The notes under the pieces: generated by a model
Database searches by the model: none
Told to the model about the DNA's origin: nothing
Seen by the model: the letters and a program-made list of their open reading frames with translations, nothing else
Position numbers and translations under genes: made by a program
Assembly (NCBI GenBank): GCA_002726865.1
Contig: PBSW01000084.1
Location: 1-64,000 of the forward strand
Direction: 5' to 3'
Length of the DNA stretch: 64,000 nt
Source of the DNA: Candidatus Bathyarchaeota archaeon
Lineage (GTDB): Archaea; Thermoproteota; Bathyarchaeia; TCS64
In this document: positions 25,013 to 35,035 of the stretch, piece by piece
Numbering within the stretch: the first letter of the stretch is position 1
Layout: each line of letters starts with the position of its first letter

Positions 25013-26464
25013 ATGGGTTTCCGTGACAAGTTCAAAAATGCGGATAACGCTCTTACTTTCAACGACGTGATTCTTCTCCCTGGATGGACGAACGTAGAGC
25101 CTGAAGAGGCGTTAGTGAAGACCCATGTAACGCCCAACATCCCCCTTAATGCCCCCTTTATTGCTAGCCCTATGGACACCGTTACCGAGAGCGAAATGGC
25201 CATCGCTCTTGCTAGGAACGGCTGTCTGGGGGCCCTCCACAGGAACTGTACCGCGGAGGAGGAGGTAGACATGGCCAGGGCGGTGAAGCGTGCCGAGGCC
25301 CTCATTATAAGAGATGTCGTCACGGTGAACTCTGAGGACACCGTTGAAGAGATCCTAGGACTGATGAATGAGCACAATATCAGCGGATTCCCTGTCGTGG
25401 GGAACGGGGATAACCTTACGGGTATCGTCACTTTGCGAGACGTCCGCCTCGCAAACAAGGTGCTCAAGGTTAGCGAGGTTATGACCGAAAACGTGATTAC
25501 GGGCACCGAGGAGACGAGCCTCGAAGAGGCGATGAGAATTCTCCACGAGCACAAGATCGAGAAGCTCCCTATTGTAGATGAAAAGGGAAGGGTCAGTGGT
25601 CTCATGACGATGAAGGATATCACACTCAAAGGAACCTACCCTGAAGCACTCAGAGATGAAGAGGGACGCCTGATCTGTGCCGCTGCGACTTCACCCTTCG
25701 ACCTGGATAGGGCTAAGGCCCTCGACGCGTATGTGGATATCATCATTATGGACGTCGCCCACTTCCACAATAAGAACTGTTTCGAGGCAACAAAAAAAAT
25801 CCTCAAGGAGACCAAAGCGGAGGTTATTGTCGGAAACATCGGCACCTACGAGGCCGCGGAGGACTGCCTGACCAAGCTAGACGGAGTTGCTGGGCTCCGG
25901 GTCGGAATTGGGAGCGGTAGCATATGTAGCACTAGCGTCGTGACCCGGGCCGGGGCGCCCACCCTGTATGCGGTTTCCCAAGCAGCGGACGCAGTGAAGG
26001 ACTATGGCTCTGATGTCCCGATCATCGCAGACGGGGGCCTCAGGAACCCGGGAGATATAGCAGTTGCCCTCGCAGTGGGGGCCTCATGTGCCATGATGGG
26101 GAACGTCTTTGCGGGCTGCAGCGAAAGCCCGGGGAGGCTCGTGGCACTGGAGGGCAGATATTACAAAGAGTATTATGGTATGGGGAGCCCCAGAGCCAGG
26201 AGGAAACGTTTCGTCCAGGACAGATACTCCCAACCGAGTAAGGCCATTTCCGAGGGCGTGGAGGGCTGGGTTCCTTACCGGGGGCCGGTCACCGATATTC
26301 TCAGCGAATTCGTGGGTGGCCTTAAAGCCGCGATGGGATACATCGGGGCGAGGACTGTTCCCGAGATCTGGGACAAGGCGAAGCTCGCACGGATCACATC
26401 ACGGGGGGCTAAGGAGATAGCGCCCCATGATGTCATGAGACCAGGCCCCAATAGGGAACTCTGA
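25013..26464 (+). CDS. guaB: IMP dehydrogenase
   Basis: Oxidises IMP to XMP with NAD, the committed step to GMP. The 483-aa TIM-barrel enzyme has a tandem CBS-domain insert (about residues 95-210), the catalytic Cys loop GSGSICST near residue 304, the IMP-binding DGGLRNPGD and the flap region YYGMGSPRAR. The ATG has GAGTGAGAG upstream. It lies 0.7 kb before the purH genes on the same strand, forming a loose purine cluster. Confidence 0.96.
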   Translation: MGFRDKFKNADNALTFNDVILLPGWTNVEPEEALVKTHVTPNIPLNAPFIASPMDTVTESEMAIALARNGCLGALHRNCTAEEEVDMARAVKRAEALIIRDVVTVNSEDTVEEILGLMNEHNISGFPVVGNGDNLTGIVTLRDVRLANKVLKVSEVMTENVITGTEETSLEEAMRILHEHKIEKLPIVDEKGRVSGLMTMKDITLKGTYPEALRDEEGRLICAAATSPFDLDRAKALDAYVDIIIMDVAHFHNKNCFEATKKILKETKAEVIVGNIGTYEAAEDCLTKLDGVAGLRVGIGSGSICSTSVVTRAGAPTLYAVSQAADAVKDYGSDVPIIADGGLRNPGDIAVALAVGASCAMMGNVFAGCSESPGRLVALEGRYYKEYYGMGSPRARRKRFVQDRYSQPSKAISEGVEGWVPYRGPVTDILSEFVGGLKAAMGYIGARTVPEIWDKAKLARITSRGAKEIAPHDVMRPGPNREL

Positions 26465-26827
26465 CTCACATTTTCAACATCCAACCATATTCCGATACAT
26501 GGAAGGTTTCACAAAAAGGAGGGAAAAAATGTCCCTGAGATTTAAGGAATAGATCTTGGCTGAGAAAAGCCGAAAACAAGCCCGCTGGCAAGACCATCAC
26601 AAGGCTCCTATGTCACGTTAACCCTGACTTATCATCTTAGAGGATTCAGAGTTGATAACGGGGGTTTGGTCCGCATAGTGAAAAGGAGCGTCGACTATTC
26701 AGAGGATTACCATTTCGACAACCCACCAGATTCAGGTTACACCATGGTCTCTATCAACACGAACATGCGTCTTAGTTATAACTGAAACCACAGGGGTCAC
26801 ATCTGCCCCTAGAGAGGAGCTTAATAG
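26465..26827. other. Intergenic region with an orphan ribosome site
   Basis: No credible gene. At about 26516-26536 a strong AGGAGGG is followed by ATG and only seven sense codons (MSLRFKE) before TAG, like the surviving start of a lost gene. The remainder has stops in all frames and no recognisable motif. Confidence 0.35.
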
Positions 26828-27085
26828 GTGAACAAAATCTGGGACGCTCTATATCCAGAGAATACTGTTACCATGATGAGGGAAGACAGAAGCGGAAGCG
26901 ATCTTGGGTTTAGGTTCCAGATATTTAGGGAGGTGGAACGTACCATCAAGGACGTTAATGCGCAACGATCGCGAAAGACTCTTTTCCGGGGTACAGGCAT
27001 CAAACCACCAGAGCGGATCCCTACTCACCTTATTTACCATTATGCACCTGCATGGCTTCCATCCTTCAGTAGGTTTCAAGCTTAA
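26828..27085 (+). CDS. Possible 85-aa hypothetical protein
   Basis: GTG start with GGAG nine bases upstream. The N-terminal half (NKIWDALYPENTVTM, FQIFREVERTIKDV) looks protein-like and helical, the C-terminal part does not. No family recognised. The opposite strand is also open over this stretch, which lowers confidence in either. Confidence 0.25.
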   Translation: MNKIWDALYPENTVTMMREDRSGSDLGFRFQIFREVERTIKDVNAQRSRKTLFRGTGIKPPERIPTHLIYHYAPAWLPSFSRFQA

Positions 27086-27158
27086 CTTAGAATGACAGTT
27101 ATGGAAAGGCTCATTTAGGGGATGCGCAGGCTGAGGAACTGTCCAGGAGTTGGATTGT

Positions 27159-27752
27159 GTGATACAAAGAGCGTTTATCAGTGTTTATGACAAGAGCGGC
27201 CTAAAGGAGCTAGTAACGGCCCTAAGAGGCTTCGGGGTCGAGATTGTGAGCTCCGGGGGCACAGCGCGAAGGATAAGGAATATTGGATATGAGGAGCTCG
27301 TAGAGGTCTCCGTCTACACAGGCCACCCCGAAAGTCCCGGGGGGCTCGTGAAGACACTGCACCCCAAGGTCCACGGGGGTCTCCTCCTCGACAAGGATGA
27401 TGAGACCCACATTGTATGGATGAATGAGAACGGGGTGAAGCCCATCGACCTAGTGGTGAGTAACTTCTACCCCTTCAAGGAGGCCGCGGCAAGAGGCGCC
27501 GACCTGGTTTCGGCTGTTGAGAACATCGACATCGGAGGACCCACTTTGGTCCGCTCCGCTGCAAAGGCGGCCTTGCTTTATGACTCCGTTATTGTGGTTA
27601 CCGAGCCTGCCCAGTACCCTGAGACCATAAAGGCTCTCGAAAAAAACGAGGGGGAATTCACAACCGATATGCGGAAATATTATGCTCTCAAGGCATTTAA
27701 ACAGACAAAGAAATACGACTTAGCTATCGTAAACTACCTGGAGAAGAACTAA
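27159..27752 (+). CDS. purH: IMP cyclohydrolase, PurH N-terminal (MGS-like) domain alone
   Basis: Closes the purine ring, FAICAR to IMP. The 197-aa protein equals only the N-terminal MGS-like half of bacterial PurH: ALISVYDKSGL-type start, SSGGTAR, GGLVKTLHPKVHGG, and VSNFYPF with IDIGGPTLVRSAAK near the end. GTG 27159 is favoured over TTG 27150 because AGGAG lies nine bases before it. The stop TAA is one base from the start of the transformylase gene, so the fused bacterial enzyme is encoded here by two coupled genes. Confidence 0.87.
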   Translation: MIQRAFISVYDKSGLKELVTALRGFGVEIVSSGGTARRIRNIGYEELVEVSVYTGHPESPGGLVKTLHPKVHGGLLLDKDDETHIVWMNENGVKPIDLVVSNFYPFKEAAARGADLVSAVENIDIGGPTLVRSAAKAALLYDSVIVVTEPAQYPETIKALEKNEGEFTTDMRKYYALKAFKQTKKYDLAIVNYLEKN

Positions 27753-27753
27753 G

Positions 27754-28833
27754 GTGTCAAAGCCAAAATCGCTGAGGAAGAGTTACAGGACGAGGATTGA
27801 GGAAGGCTTTCCCGAGACCATGAAACTTGTGATAGGTGATGAGGAGATCGAGTATACCAAGTCCAAAAGTCTCAGGTACGGTGAGAACCCCCACCAGCCA
27901 GCCGCCTTCTACAGTCCCAGTAGGGGCCCCCTCACCACGGGAGCCATGAAGGTACTAAAGACGGGGAAGGGGGGGCTCAGCCAGACCAACCTTGAGGACG
28001 TCAACAACAGCATGAACATCGTTCGCTACTTCGACGAGCCTGCCTGCGCGGTAATGAAACACCTTAATCCCTCAGGCGTAGCTACCTTAAGGGGACCCGG
28101 GGACACCCTAAGGGAGGTCTATGCTAGAGCACGGGACTGCGATAGTCTAGCAGCTTTTGGGAGTGTCGTAGGATTTAACACCAACGTCGACAAGGGGACA
28201 GCTGAGGAGATTCTAGCGAGCTACGTTGAGGGAGTCGTGGCTCCCGCATATGATAATAAAGCGCTCGAGCTGTTTGGGGAGAAGAAAGACCTCAGAGTGA
28301 TCCAGGTCGATAACCTTAGGGAGATGAGCAGGTTTGCAGGGGAGCCCCTAAGACCCGTTATGGTCTCAATGCAGATGGACGGCTCCATCGTCCTCTCCGC
28401 CCCTATGCTCACAAAAATTAGGGGTCCCAAGGACCTCCGGGTTGTCACTGAGAGAAGGCCTACGGACGAACAATTCGCCGACCTTATCTTCTCATGGTAC
28501 GTCTGCATGAACGTCCGTAGCAATGGAGTTGTTATCTCAAAGGGCAGGGCGACCCTCGGGGTTAGCACCGGCCAGCAGGACAGGATCGCCGCGGTGAGGT
28601 TAGCCCTAGAGAAAGTGATGGCAAGAGGGCATGGTGAAGAGCTTCCCGGCTCGGTGCTAGCCTCTGACGGCTTCTTTCCCTTCAGGGATAGCATCGATCT
28701 CTTAGCGGATTATGGTGTGGCCGCCTGCGTACAGCCGGGTGGATCGATACGAGACAGGTCGGTCAGGAAGGCCAGCGATGAGAACGGAATCGCAATGGTG
28801 TTAACCGATGAACGTTGCTTCAGGCATTTCTAG
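27754..28833 (+). CDS. purH: AICAR transformylase, PurH C-terminal domain alone
   Basis: Transfers a formyl group from 10-formyl-THF (or a pterin analogue) to AICAR. The 359-aa protein has the AICARFT core: KSLRYGENPHQPAAFY, KHLNPSGVA (catalytic Lys-His of the family), CDSLAAFGS, SNGVVISK and the C-terminal QPGGSIRD. The GTG start lies one base after the stop of the cyclohydrolase gene. Split PurH halves are unusual compared with the fused bacterial enzyme. Canonical archaeal PurP/PurO are not seen here. Confidence 0.9.
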   Translation: MSKPKSLRKSYRTRIEEGFPETMKLVIGDEEIEYTKSKSLRYGENPHQPAAFYSPSRGPLTTGAMKVLKTGKGGLSQTNLEDVNNSMNIVRYFDEPACAVMKHLNPSGVATLRGPGDTLREVYARARDCDSLAAFGSVVGFNTNVDKGTAEEILASYVEGVVAPAYDNKALELFGEKKDLRVIQVDNLREMSRFAGEPLRPVMVSMQMDGSIVLSAPMLTKIRGPKDLRVVTERRPTDEQFADLIFSWYVCMNVRSNGVVISKGRATLGVSTGQQDRIAAVRLALEKVMARGHGEELPGSVLASDGFFPFRDSIDLLADYGVAACVQPGGSIRDRSVRKASDENGIAMVLTDERCFRHF

Positions 28834-28908
28834 GTACCATACCTAAAAAAAGTTTTATCGTTCAGAACCGTTGAATCTAGAGTTTCCCGTTTCAAGCGTA
28901 TATAATAG

Positions 28909-29113
28909 ATGAAACAAACTGGGGGATCTGCAATATCAAATGCAACGCGTGTTAGGACTATCCTGCCACCCAGGCAAATTATGCCTCATGCTTTGGTTCA
29001 GTGTAGTTGTGAAGAGCTGGTCAGGCAATGAGCTTCCTCTAACTCTCGATGATATCATATGCGACAGCTGTCACGCCAAGAGGATTGCAAAATTCACTCG
29101 AGTGCCCCACTAG
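28909..29113 (+). CDS. Possible small zinc-ribbon gene, perhaps frameshifted
   Basis: A good TATA-like block (gtatataatag, 28898-28908) precedes two overlapping short frames. ATG 28909 gives 40 aa ending VQCSCEELVRQ. ATG 28940 gives 57 aa ending LTLDDIICDSCHAKRIAKF. Joining the first to the second by a slip would yield one small protein with a CxC and a CxxC pair. Not recognised. Could equally be non-coding. Confidence 0.25.
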
Positions 29114-29156
29114 GATCTACAACCTATGGAAAAATGGGGTCGCTAACGCGCGCGTC

Positions 29157-30517
29157 TCAAGCAAGCTCCCGCCATAGGGGTGAGGTGGAACAATGGGGGC
29201 CCCAGCAGGTCGAGATAGCTATCCGGCCATTCCTTCACGGTTATCCCCTGATCCCTAAGGGTCTTGTTCGTGGCGTTGTTCCTCTCGAATGCGACGACAA
29301 GACCGGGCCTGATCGTGACAATGTTAGAGGCTCCTCGCGCCTGCTCCATCAGGGCTAACATCAGATGCTCAACATCATTTTCACGCTCAGGGAGCCCCCC
29401 CGACATAGATTATGCCGTCAGGCTCGAGCTTTTCCTCCTCGATAAGGTAGTCGACCAAGCTAGCCTTTCGTCTCACCAGCTCAGGACCACTCTTCCCCTT
29501 GGTGTAGACTGCGCAGCTCCCAGCATCCTTGAAGTCGTGGGGATGGACCACGGGCTCCATGGATCTGTCATCCGCCTCGCTCCCCATCCTTACTGCCTCC
29601 AGGGTCTTGAGGAACAGCCCCCTTGGAGGCATATCCGGGACGAGATCGCTCTCGAAGAAATATGGCATAACCAGTGCTCTTCCCCTTGCCAGATAGTTGA
29701 TGACTACATCGAGATGCATATAATTAGAGGCAGGATAGTCGGGCATCTTCACTGCCAAGATGTTCCGGATCTCCCCATTGCAATCCGCCTCGAAGAGTTT
29801 CCTCGCGGTCATCGTGAAACCGGTGAATGTGGATCTTTGGCCTAGACCTATCGCAATTGTCTCCTCGTCAATGATGTGTGTATCACCTCCCTCAATGCAA
29901 AGGGGTTCAGTGAATCCCGGATCCGCCTCGTTGGCGTCCCAGATCACATTCATCTTGTCCCTGAGCACAGGGTCATACTCGTAACATAATTTTACTACCC
30001 TAGGCTCAAAGCGGCGGCTGTAACGCCTCATGTTGCAAATTACTGTGCCCACTGGAGTGGTAAAGCTGGTATCCCGAGGATAGGGCCAGCCAACCCTCTG
30101 GAAGTCGGGGAGCACAACCCTATCGGCCTCCTCGTCGTAGTAGGCCTTGGAGGGATACCCCCAAAGGAGATGCTCGGCCGTGAGGTCCACGGGCTCCGGG
30201 GCGATGGACATCCCCTTCCAGACTGCCTTCACCATCTCCCGTCTCTCCCCCTCTGTGGCTCCATCAACGGCTTTCTCCAGAATCGATGCTACCTCAAAGA
30301 CCTGGACCCCCTCCTCCTTAAGGAATCGGGGAAGCATCAACCATTGCTCCCGGCCCCCTTCGATATCGGCATGGGGGCACCGAACCAAGTAATTGGGGTT
30401 TGACTCGATTCCAACAAAGGGGAGCTTCCCCTCCCAGAACTGCTCTAAGGACTCCTGTACCAAGACGGCCCGGAGGGGGCCAGCCTCAGATCTGACTCTC
30501 CACATATAGGAATCCAT
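29157..30517 (-). pseudogene. Arginine deiminase-family gene with two +1 frameshifts
   Basis: The first 376 codons read as an amidino-hydrolase/transferase of the arginine deiminase fold: YPRDTSF near residue 150, IEGGDTH near 224, MHLDV near 286. Translation stops at 29387 just after a run of seven G (29395-29401 on the plus strand as C). With six G, the frame continues through PERENDVEHLM, NIVTIRPG and AFERNNATN. A second extra G near 29196-29205 hides GPHCSTSP, which holds the catalytic Cys. Removing both bases gives one 452-aa protein ending at 29157. Either sequencing error or a dead gene; the substrate is not certain. Confidence 0.7.
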
Positions 30518-30752
30518 TGGCCCTAAGGCCTTATGAAAATTGGTAGTTTAATAAGAAAAGAGACAATTGAAAACAAGCAAAGTTTTTGAAGGGTCCTGAA
30601 TTATAACTTTTTTGCTTGAAACAATGGGATATTGTTAGTCCGTTTATGTATAGAAAAATAAAATCAAGTGGGTGTCCTTAAGCTTAAAGGTTAGAAAGAC
30701 ATAGCCGCTGATCCAATAAAAGATAAAACACCTGAAGGGAATAACTGAACGG

Positions 30753-32825
30753 ATGAAGGGTTATCAAAAGCTCGCGGTGTTCCTAGCAGTGCTCCTCTTT
30801 TCCGTGGGGCTAATATCTGTCGCCATAGACATTCTGGGCGATATCACAAAAATCGAGTTCAACACCGGGACCAAGCGCGTACCTGGGGCCGATGTGGGCA
30901 CCCAGAGGGGAAAAGGGGAACTGCGGCAAACTAAGGTACTACAGGTTGAGGGGGGTAATGGTAGAGGGAAGAGGATACTCTTCGAGATCGTTTATTCACC
31001 TGGGACTCGTTATCTGAGAACCTCCGTCGGGGCGGGATATGCGAATGGGACATGGGAGCCTGTAGAGGCAGGGGGATGGGTACCATATGGTGGGGAGGAG
31101 ATGGAGCCCGAGCCCCGGGGAGCGGCGTTCGCGCAGAGGTTCTTCTTCACGGTTAGACCAATCTCCGCGATAATTGGGACCATCCCAGGGACCCTGTACA
31201 CCATCCGCATCGGGGGACTTGAAGATATAGAGTACAACCATCACCTCGAGCTCTTCAACAGCATTGAGGCTCTCAACAGGACCTATGGGATCGATCGTGA
31301 GGTATACCGGTTCACGGAGCGAACCTTCAGATCTGCCAAGGATACCCCGTTCACAGATTATCTCGAGATCCCAGAGGAGAAGAGTGATAGTCTCAGGGAA
31401 CTGGCACAAGGCATTGTTGTAGGTGTCTCCTCGCCTTACGAGAAGCTGAAGGCCCTCGAGGATTATCTCAAGTCAAAATATGAGTACAGCCAAGCCTATA
31501 AGAGGGCCCCAAATGGTACCGATCCAGTCGAGTGGTTCTTATTCGAGGAGAAGAAGGGGCTCTCCACCCAGTTTAACTCTGCTTTCGTCCTCCTAGCACG
31601 GAGCCTAGGCATGGCTGTGAGACCTGTCGCGGGATACCTTATCAAACCAGATGCAGACTTCCAGTTTGTGCTCCAAAGAGATGCCCACTTCTGGGCAGAG
31701 GTCCACTTTGAGGAGCTGGGCTGGATCACCTTTGATGCGACCCCTCAGAGGGAGGAGGAGAGGGATCCCAAGGTGAAAACTTATGAGACGGTGACCAACA
31801 TCACATACAACGATCCTGTCGCCCTCAAAGGTGGGACATTCCAGGTCCACGGAACAGTTACCCTGAAAAACGGGACAGGGGTTCATGGTCTCACTGTGGA
31901 AGTCTTCCTCACCCTTAAAAAGAATGAGACTGACGCATCCTCGGGTTCAGGGATAGTCCGGAACGGGGTCTTCAACATCACGAGCGGTGCCGCTTCAGAG
32001 CTGGCAGTGGGAGACTACAACCTGATAGCCCATACCCTACCGGGAGGGGCCTATCGCGAGTCGTGGAGCGACCCCCCCATCAGGATCATGGCGGATACTA
32101 ACCTTACTATTCAGGCCCCGCCAATGGCCTATGTTGGCAACCGGGTTTTGATCTACGGGATCTTGTTGGATAAATCCAATGGGCAGCCCATCCCGAACGC
32201 GACCCTCGCGATCACAGTGGATAGCGAGACCCGGAATCTCCGCACAGATAAGAACGGAAATATTCACATCAGCCACACCTTCGATAACATAGGGAACGAA
32301 ACGGTAGAGCTAGTACTGGAAGACTCAGACTATTATATAGGCTCCAAGAGCAGCTTTGGGGTCGCTATTAGGATCCTCCCTTCGCTAAAGCCCAGCGTGT
32401 TCATGTTCATCACGACCTTTCCCTATAACCTGATTATCTTCATAGGATTCGCTGTTGTGATGTGGAGTGTTTTGACCCTTACACGCAAGAAGGAGGCCAT
32501 TGCACAAACTGCCGTTGTCGAAGAGGTCGAAGAAGAGATTCCCCGAGAATACGGAGATTATAAGGAGGGGATAGTGAAACTCTTCAACTGGTTCTACACT
32601 AGATCTAGGAGAAGGCTTGTGGGGATCGATGACAGCTTGACACCGAGAGAGTTCCAGGACGCTGTCTTGCCTGGGATCCCAGAGAATGGGAGACCTGCCC
32701 TCGAGTACCTCATAACTGCTTTCGAGATTGCAGACTACAGCGCATCGAACCCAAGCCAGGAGATGTATGAGAAAAGCCTTGCTGCTGTCGAGCTGCTTGG
32801 AGGGATGATTGAATATGGAAAATAG
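30753..32825 (+). CDS. Membrane transglutaminase-like protein with Ser in place of Cys
   Basis: 690 aa. N-terminal membrane helix (about 7-27), extracellular region with a transglutaminase-like core (about 190-335), Ig-like repeats (about 345-535), second membrane helix (about 545-567) and a cytoplasmic DUF4129-type tail. The core has His312 (DAHFWAEVHF) and Asp328 (TFDATP), but the position of the catalytic Cys is Ser271 in KKGLSTQF, so thiol catalysis is not expected. First gene of a five-gene run with MoxR and DUF58; such clusters assemble or regulate envelope proteins. Possible roles are scaffold or altered hydrolase. Confidence 0.8.
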   Translation: MKGYQKLAVFLAVLLFSVGLISVAIDILGDITKIEFNTGTKRVPGADVGTQRGKGELRQTKVLQVEGGNGRGKRILFEIVYSPGTRYLRTSVGAGYANGTWEPVEAGGWVPYGGEEMEPEPRGAAFAQRFFFTVRPISAIIGTIPGTLYTIRIGGLEDIEYNHHLELFNSIEALNRTYGIDREVYRFTERTFRSAKDTPFTDYLEIPEEKSDSLRELAQGIVVGVSSPYEKLKALEDYLKSKYEYSQAYKRAPNGTDPVEWFLFEEKKGLSTQFNSAFVLLARSLGMAVRPVAGYLIKPDADFQFVLQRDAHFWAEVHFEELGWITFDATPQREEERDPKVKTYETVTNITYNDPVALKGGTFQVHGTVTLKNGTGVHGLTVEVFLTLKKNETDASSGSGIVRNGVFNITSGAASELAVGDYNLIAHTLPGGAYRESWSDPPIRIMADTNLTIQAPPMAYVGNRVLIYGILLDKSNGQPIPNATLAITVDSETRNLRTDKNGNIHISHTFDNIGNETVELVLEDSDYYIGSKSSFGVAIRILPSLKPSVFMFITTFPYNLIIFIGFAVVMWSVLTLTRKKEAIAQTAVVEEVEEEIPREYGDYKEGIVKLFNWFYTRSRRRLVGIDDSLTPREFQDAVLPGIPENGRPALEYLITAFEIADYSASNPSQEMYEKSLAAVELLGGMIEYGK

Positions 32826-34047
32826 AGAAGGCGTCCGCCGAACAGTGATCTGGGCTGCCTTAGCTGGGTTACTAGGCTGGTTAATCTATTTTAACGACCT
32901 TCGCCTCGGGGACCTCGGAAACTTCCTCCCCATGTCTGACCAGATGGCCAAGGCGAATATGGATATCATCCTGATTCCTCTTCTCACATCAATCACTATA
33001 TTCTACATCGCGAGCATTATCTCCATCACACTGGAGGGGATACTCGCTGAGGTCCTGACAGGAACTCTCTATGCCGCGGGATTCGCCTCGTTCTTTGCCC
33101 TGTTTCTGGTCCTTCAACCAGGGCAAGCATTCTCTCAGGCGGGGCTACTTATCTCGGGGGCCTTTGGTGTGCTCCTAGTCTACAATGTTGTTTCGACTAT
33201 TGCTCGGTTACGGAAATCCCTAGCCCTTAAAGCAGCGTCGATTAGCGCCACCATCTTCATGATAGGCCAGATCGTCCTGAAACTGATCTCACTCTTCATA
33301 AGCACCAGCGGAGCGTCGATGCCCCCTGGTATGGCGGAGGGGATCACGGGTTTCGTGAGCCTCGGCATCACCATCGCTGGGGTATTCACCCTATTTGCTA
33401 TCTTTAAGTCCTCGAAGAACACCTACTTGGCTGCGACGGGTAATATCGCGGGGAACTATCTTTTCTCGGTCTCCCTAAGCCTCATAGGAGCCCTATACTT
33501 CGGGTTCTTCCTCGGAGGTCTCAAATCATACGCTCCGGGCATAGAGGACCTAAGCCCATATATTGAATGGACGGGCATCTGCGTCTTCGCGGCGATCATC
33601 TTCACCGTGATGCGCCGGGGAATGCAGGGATCCATCATAATCAAGAACCGCCGCGGGGAGTGGAAAAAACACATACAGGAGATCAGGACATACAAGGGGG
33701 ATAGGTTCATTGGGTTCACTGAGGTTATCGACGACTTCGTGGATCGGGGAAACAGGGAGAGGCTCCTAGTACGGCTTGCACTATTCCTCTACGAGAACCA
33801 GGCAGACCACGACGAGATCTCGGGGCTTTTAGCCCCCCTGATCAACTATAGAGAGGAGAATCCCCCAGAGATGGCCCGTTCGGGACGAGCTGAAGCGGTG
33901 GAAGAAGAAAATAAGCTGAGGCGCCTCAGCCTTCTCCAGAAAACGATAGGAAGAATAATTCCCCCCGGTTCAAGGGGGCCTGTGGAGGGCGGGGAATCCC
34001 TTCAGCAAGAATCGAGTAAAGTCACGGAATTAAGGAAAGAAATCTAA
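32815..34047 (+). CDS. Multi-pass membrane protein of the MoxR/DUF58 operon
   Basis: About 410 aa with roughly eight hydrophobic helices in residues 10-270, followed by a cytoplasmic charged domain (about 280-400) rich in Glu/Arg. No family recognised. The frame is open from TTG 32809, but ATG 32815 sits ten bases after GGAGGG and overlaps the end of the transglutaminase-like gene. It ends one base before moxR. Cotranscription implies a structural or assembly role at the membrane with its neighbours. Confidence 0.75.
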   Translation: MENREGVRRTVIWAALAGLLGWLIYFNDLRLGDLGNFLPMSDQMAKANMDIILIPLLTSITIFYIASIISITLEGILAEVLTGTLYAAGFASFFALFLVLQPGQAFSQAGLLISGAFGVLLVYNVVSTIARLRKSLALKAASISATIFMIGQIVLKLISLFISTSGASMPPGMAEGITGFVSLGITIAGVFTLFAIFKSSKNTYLAATGNIAGNYLFSVSLSLIGALYFGFFLGGLKSYAPGIEDLSPYIEWTGICVFAAIIFTVMRRGMQGSIIIKNRRGEWKKHIQEIRTYKGDRFIGFTEVIDDFVDRGNRERLLVRLALFLYENQADHDEISGLLAPLINYREENPPEMARSGRAEAVEEENKLRRLSLLQKTIGRIIPPGSRGPVEGGESLQQESSKVTELRKEI

Positions 34048-34048
34048 G

Positions 34049-35026
34049 ATGAACGTATGGGAAGTAAAAGATGTCTGTACAAAGGTCCTAGACGGCATAG
34101 GTATGTACTTCGTAGGGAACAACCTATTGCTCAAGAAACTTCTGGCATCAGGCCTGGCCAACGGCCATATCCTCTTCGAAGACTACCCGGGCCTGGGTAA
34201 GACCCTCCTTGCAAAGGTCTTCGCAAGGGTTACAGGCTGCACCTGGGGAAGGGTCCAGTTTACCCCGGACCTTATGGCTGCTGATATCCTTGGAACCAGG
34301 GTCTGGAGGATGGCGGAGTCAAAGTTCGTATTGGAGAAGGGCCCTATTTTCACAAACATCCTTCTTGCTGATGAGATCAATAGGAGCCCACCAAAGACCC
34401 AGTCGGCCCTCCTAGAGGCGATGGAGGAGCGCCAAGTCACAATTGAGGGGGAGACCCACAAGCTCAGCGCTCCCTTTTTTGTCATCGCGACCCAGAACCC
34501 CATCGAACTCGAGGGCACCTATCCACTCCCTGAAGCCCAGATGGATAGATTCCTCATAAAGCTCAGCATGGGATATGTCCCCACAAAGGCCGAAGAGAGC
34601 CTCATATTGAAGCGACGCATCGGCTGGCGCAGGGATGACCCCACCAACTTCATTAAGCCGGTGACAGATCAGGCCCTCTTTGTTGCGATGCAGCAGTTCA
34701 TCGAGACCGAGATATATGTCGATGACCAGATCATCGACTACATCAGCGATATTGTCAGGCTCACCCGGCGCCACCCTATGATTGAAGTAGGCGCCAGCCC
34801 GAGGGGGGGACTCAGCCTCCTTAAAGTGTCGAGAGCCCACGCTGCGATCGCGGGACGGAGTTTCGTGACCCCCGATGACGTCAAGATGTTTGTGAACAAT
34901 GCTTTAGGCCACAGAATGATCATGAAGATGGAGTACGCCATCGAGGGGACGTTCAGCGTCTCCGCGATCCTGAAGGAGATCGTGGATCAGGTCGAGGTCC
35001 CCAAGGAGTTCACTTCCAATCCGTGA
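34049..35026 (+). CDS. MoxR-family AAA+ ATPase
   Basis: 325-aa AAA+ ATPase of the MoxR branch, thought to act as a chaperone that matures or switches partner complexes containing VWA/DUF58 proteins. Walker A YPGLGKT near residue 48, Walker B LLADEINRS near 108, sensor 1 VIATQNP near 149, and PLPEAQMDRF (arginine finger region). Length and motifs are complete. It sits directly between a membrane protein and the DUF58 gene, the classic MoxR-DUF58 pairing. Confidence 0.92.
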   Translation: MNVWEVKDVCTKVLDGIGMYFVGNNLLLKKLLASGLANGHILFEDYPGLGKTLLAKVFARVTGCTWGRVQFTPDLMAADILGTRVWRMAESKFVLEKGPIFTNILLADEINRSPPKTQSALLEAMEERQVTIEGETHKLSAPFFVIATQNPIELEGTYPLPEAQMDRFLIKLSMGYVPTKAEESLILKRRIGWRRDDPTNFIKPVTDQALFVAMQQFIETEIYVDDQIIDYISDIVRLTRRHPMIEVGASPRGGLSLLKVSRAHAAIAGRSFVTPDDVKMFVNNALGHRMIMKMEYAIEGTFSVSAILKEIVDQVEVPKEFTSNP

Positions 35027-35035
35027 GGGGATTAG

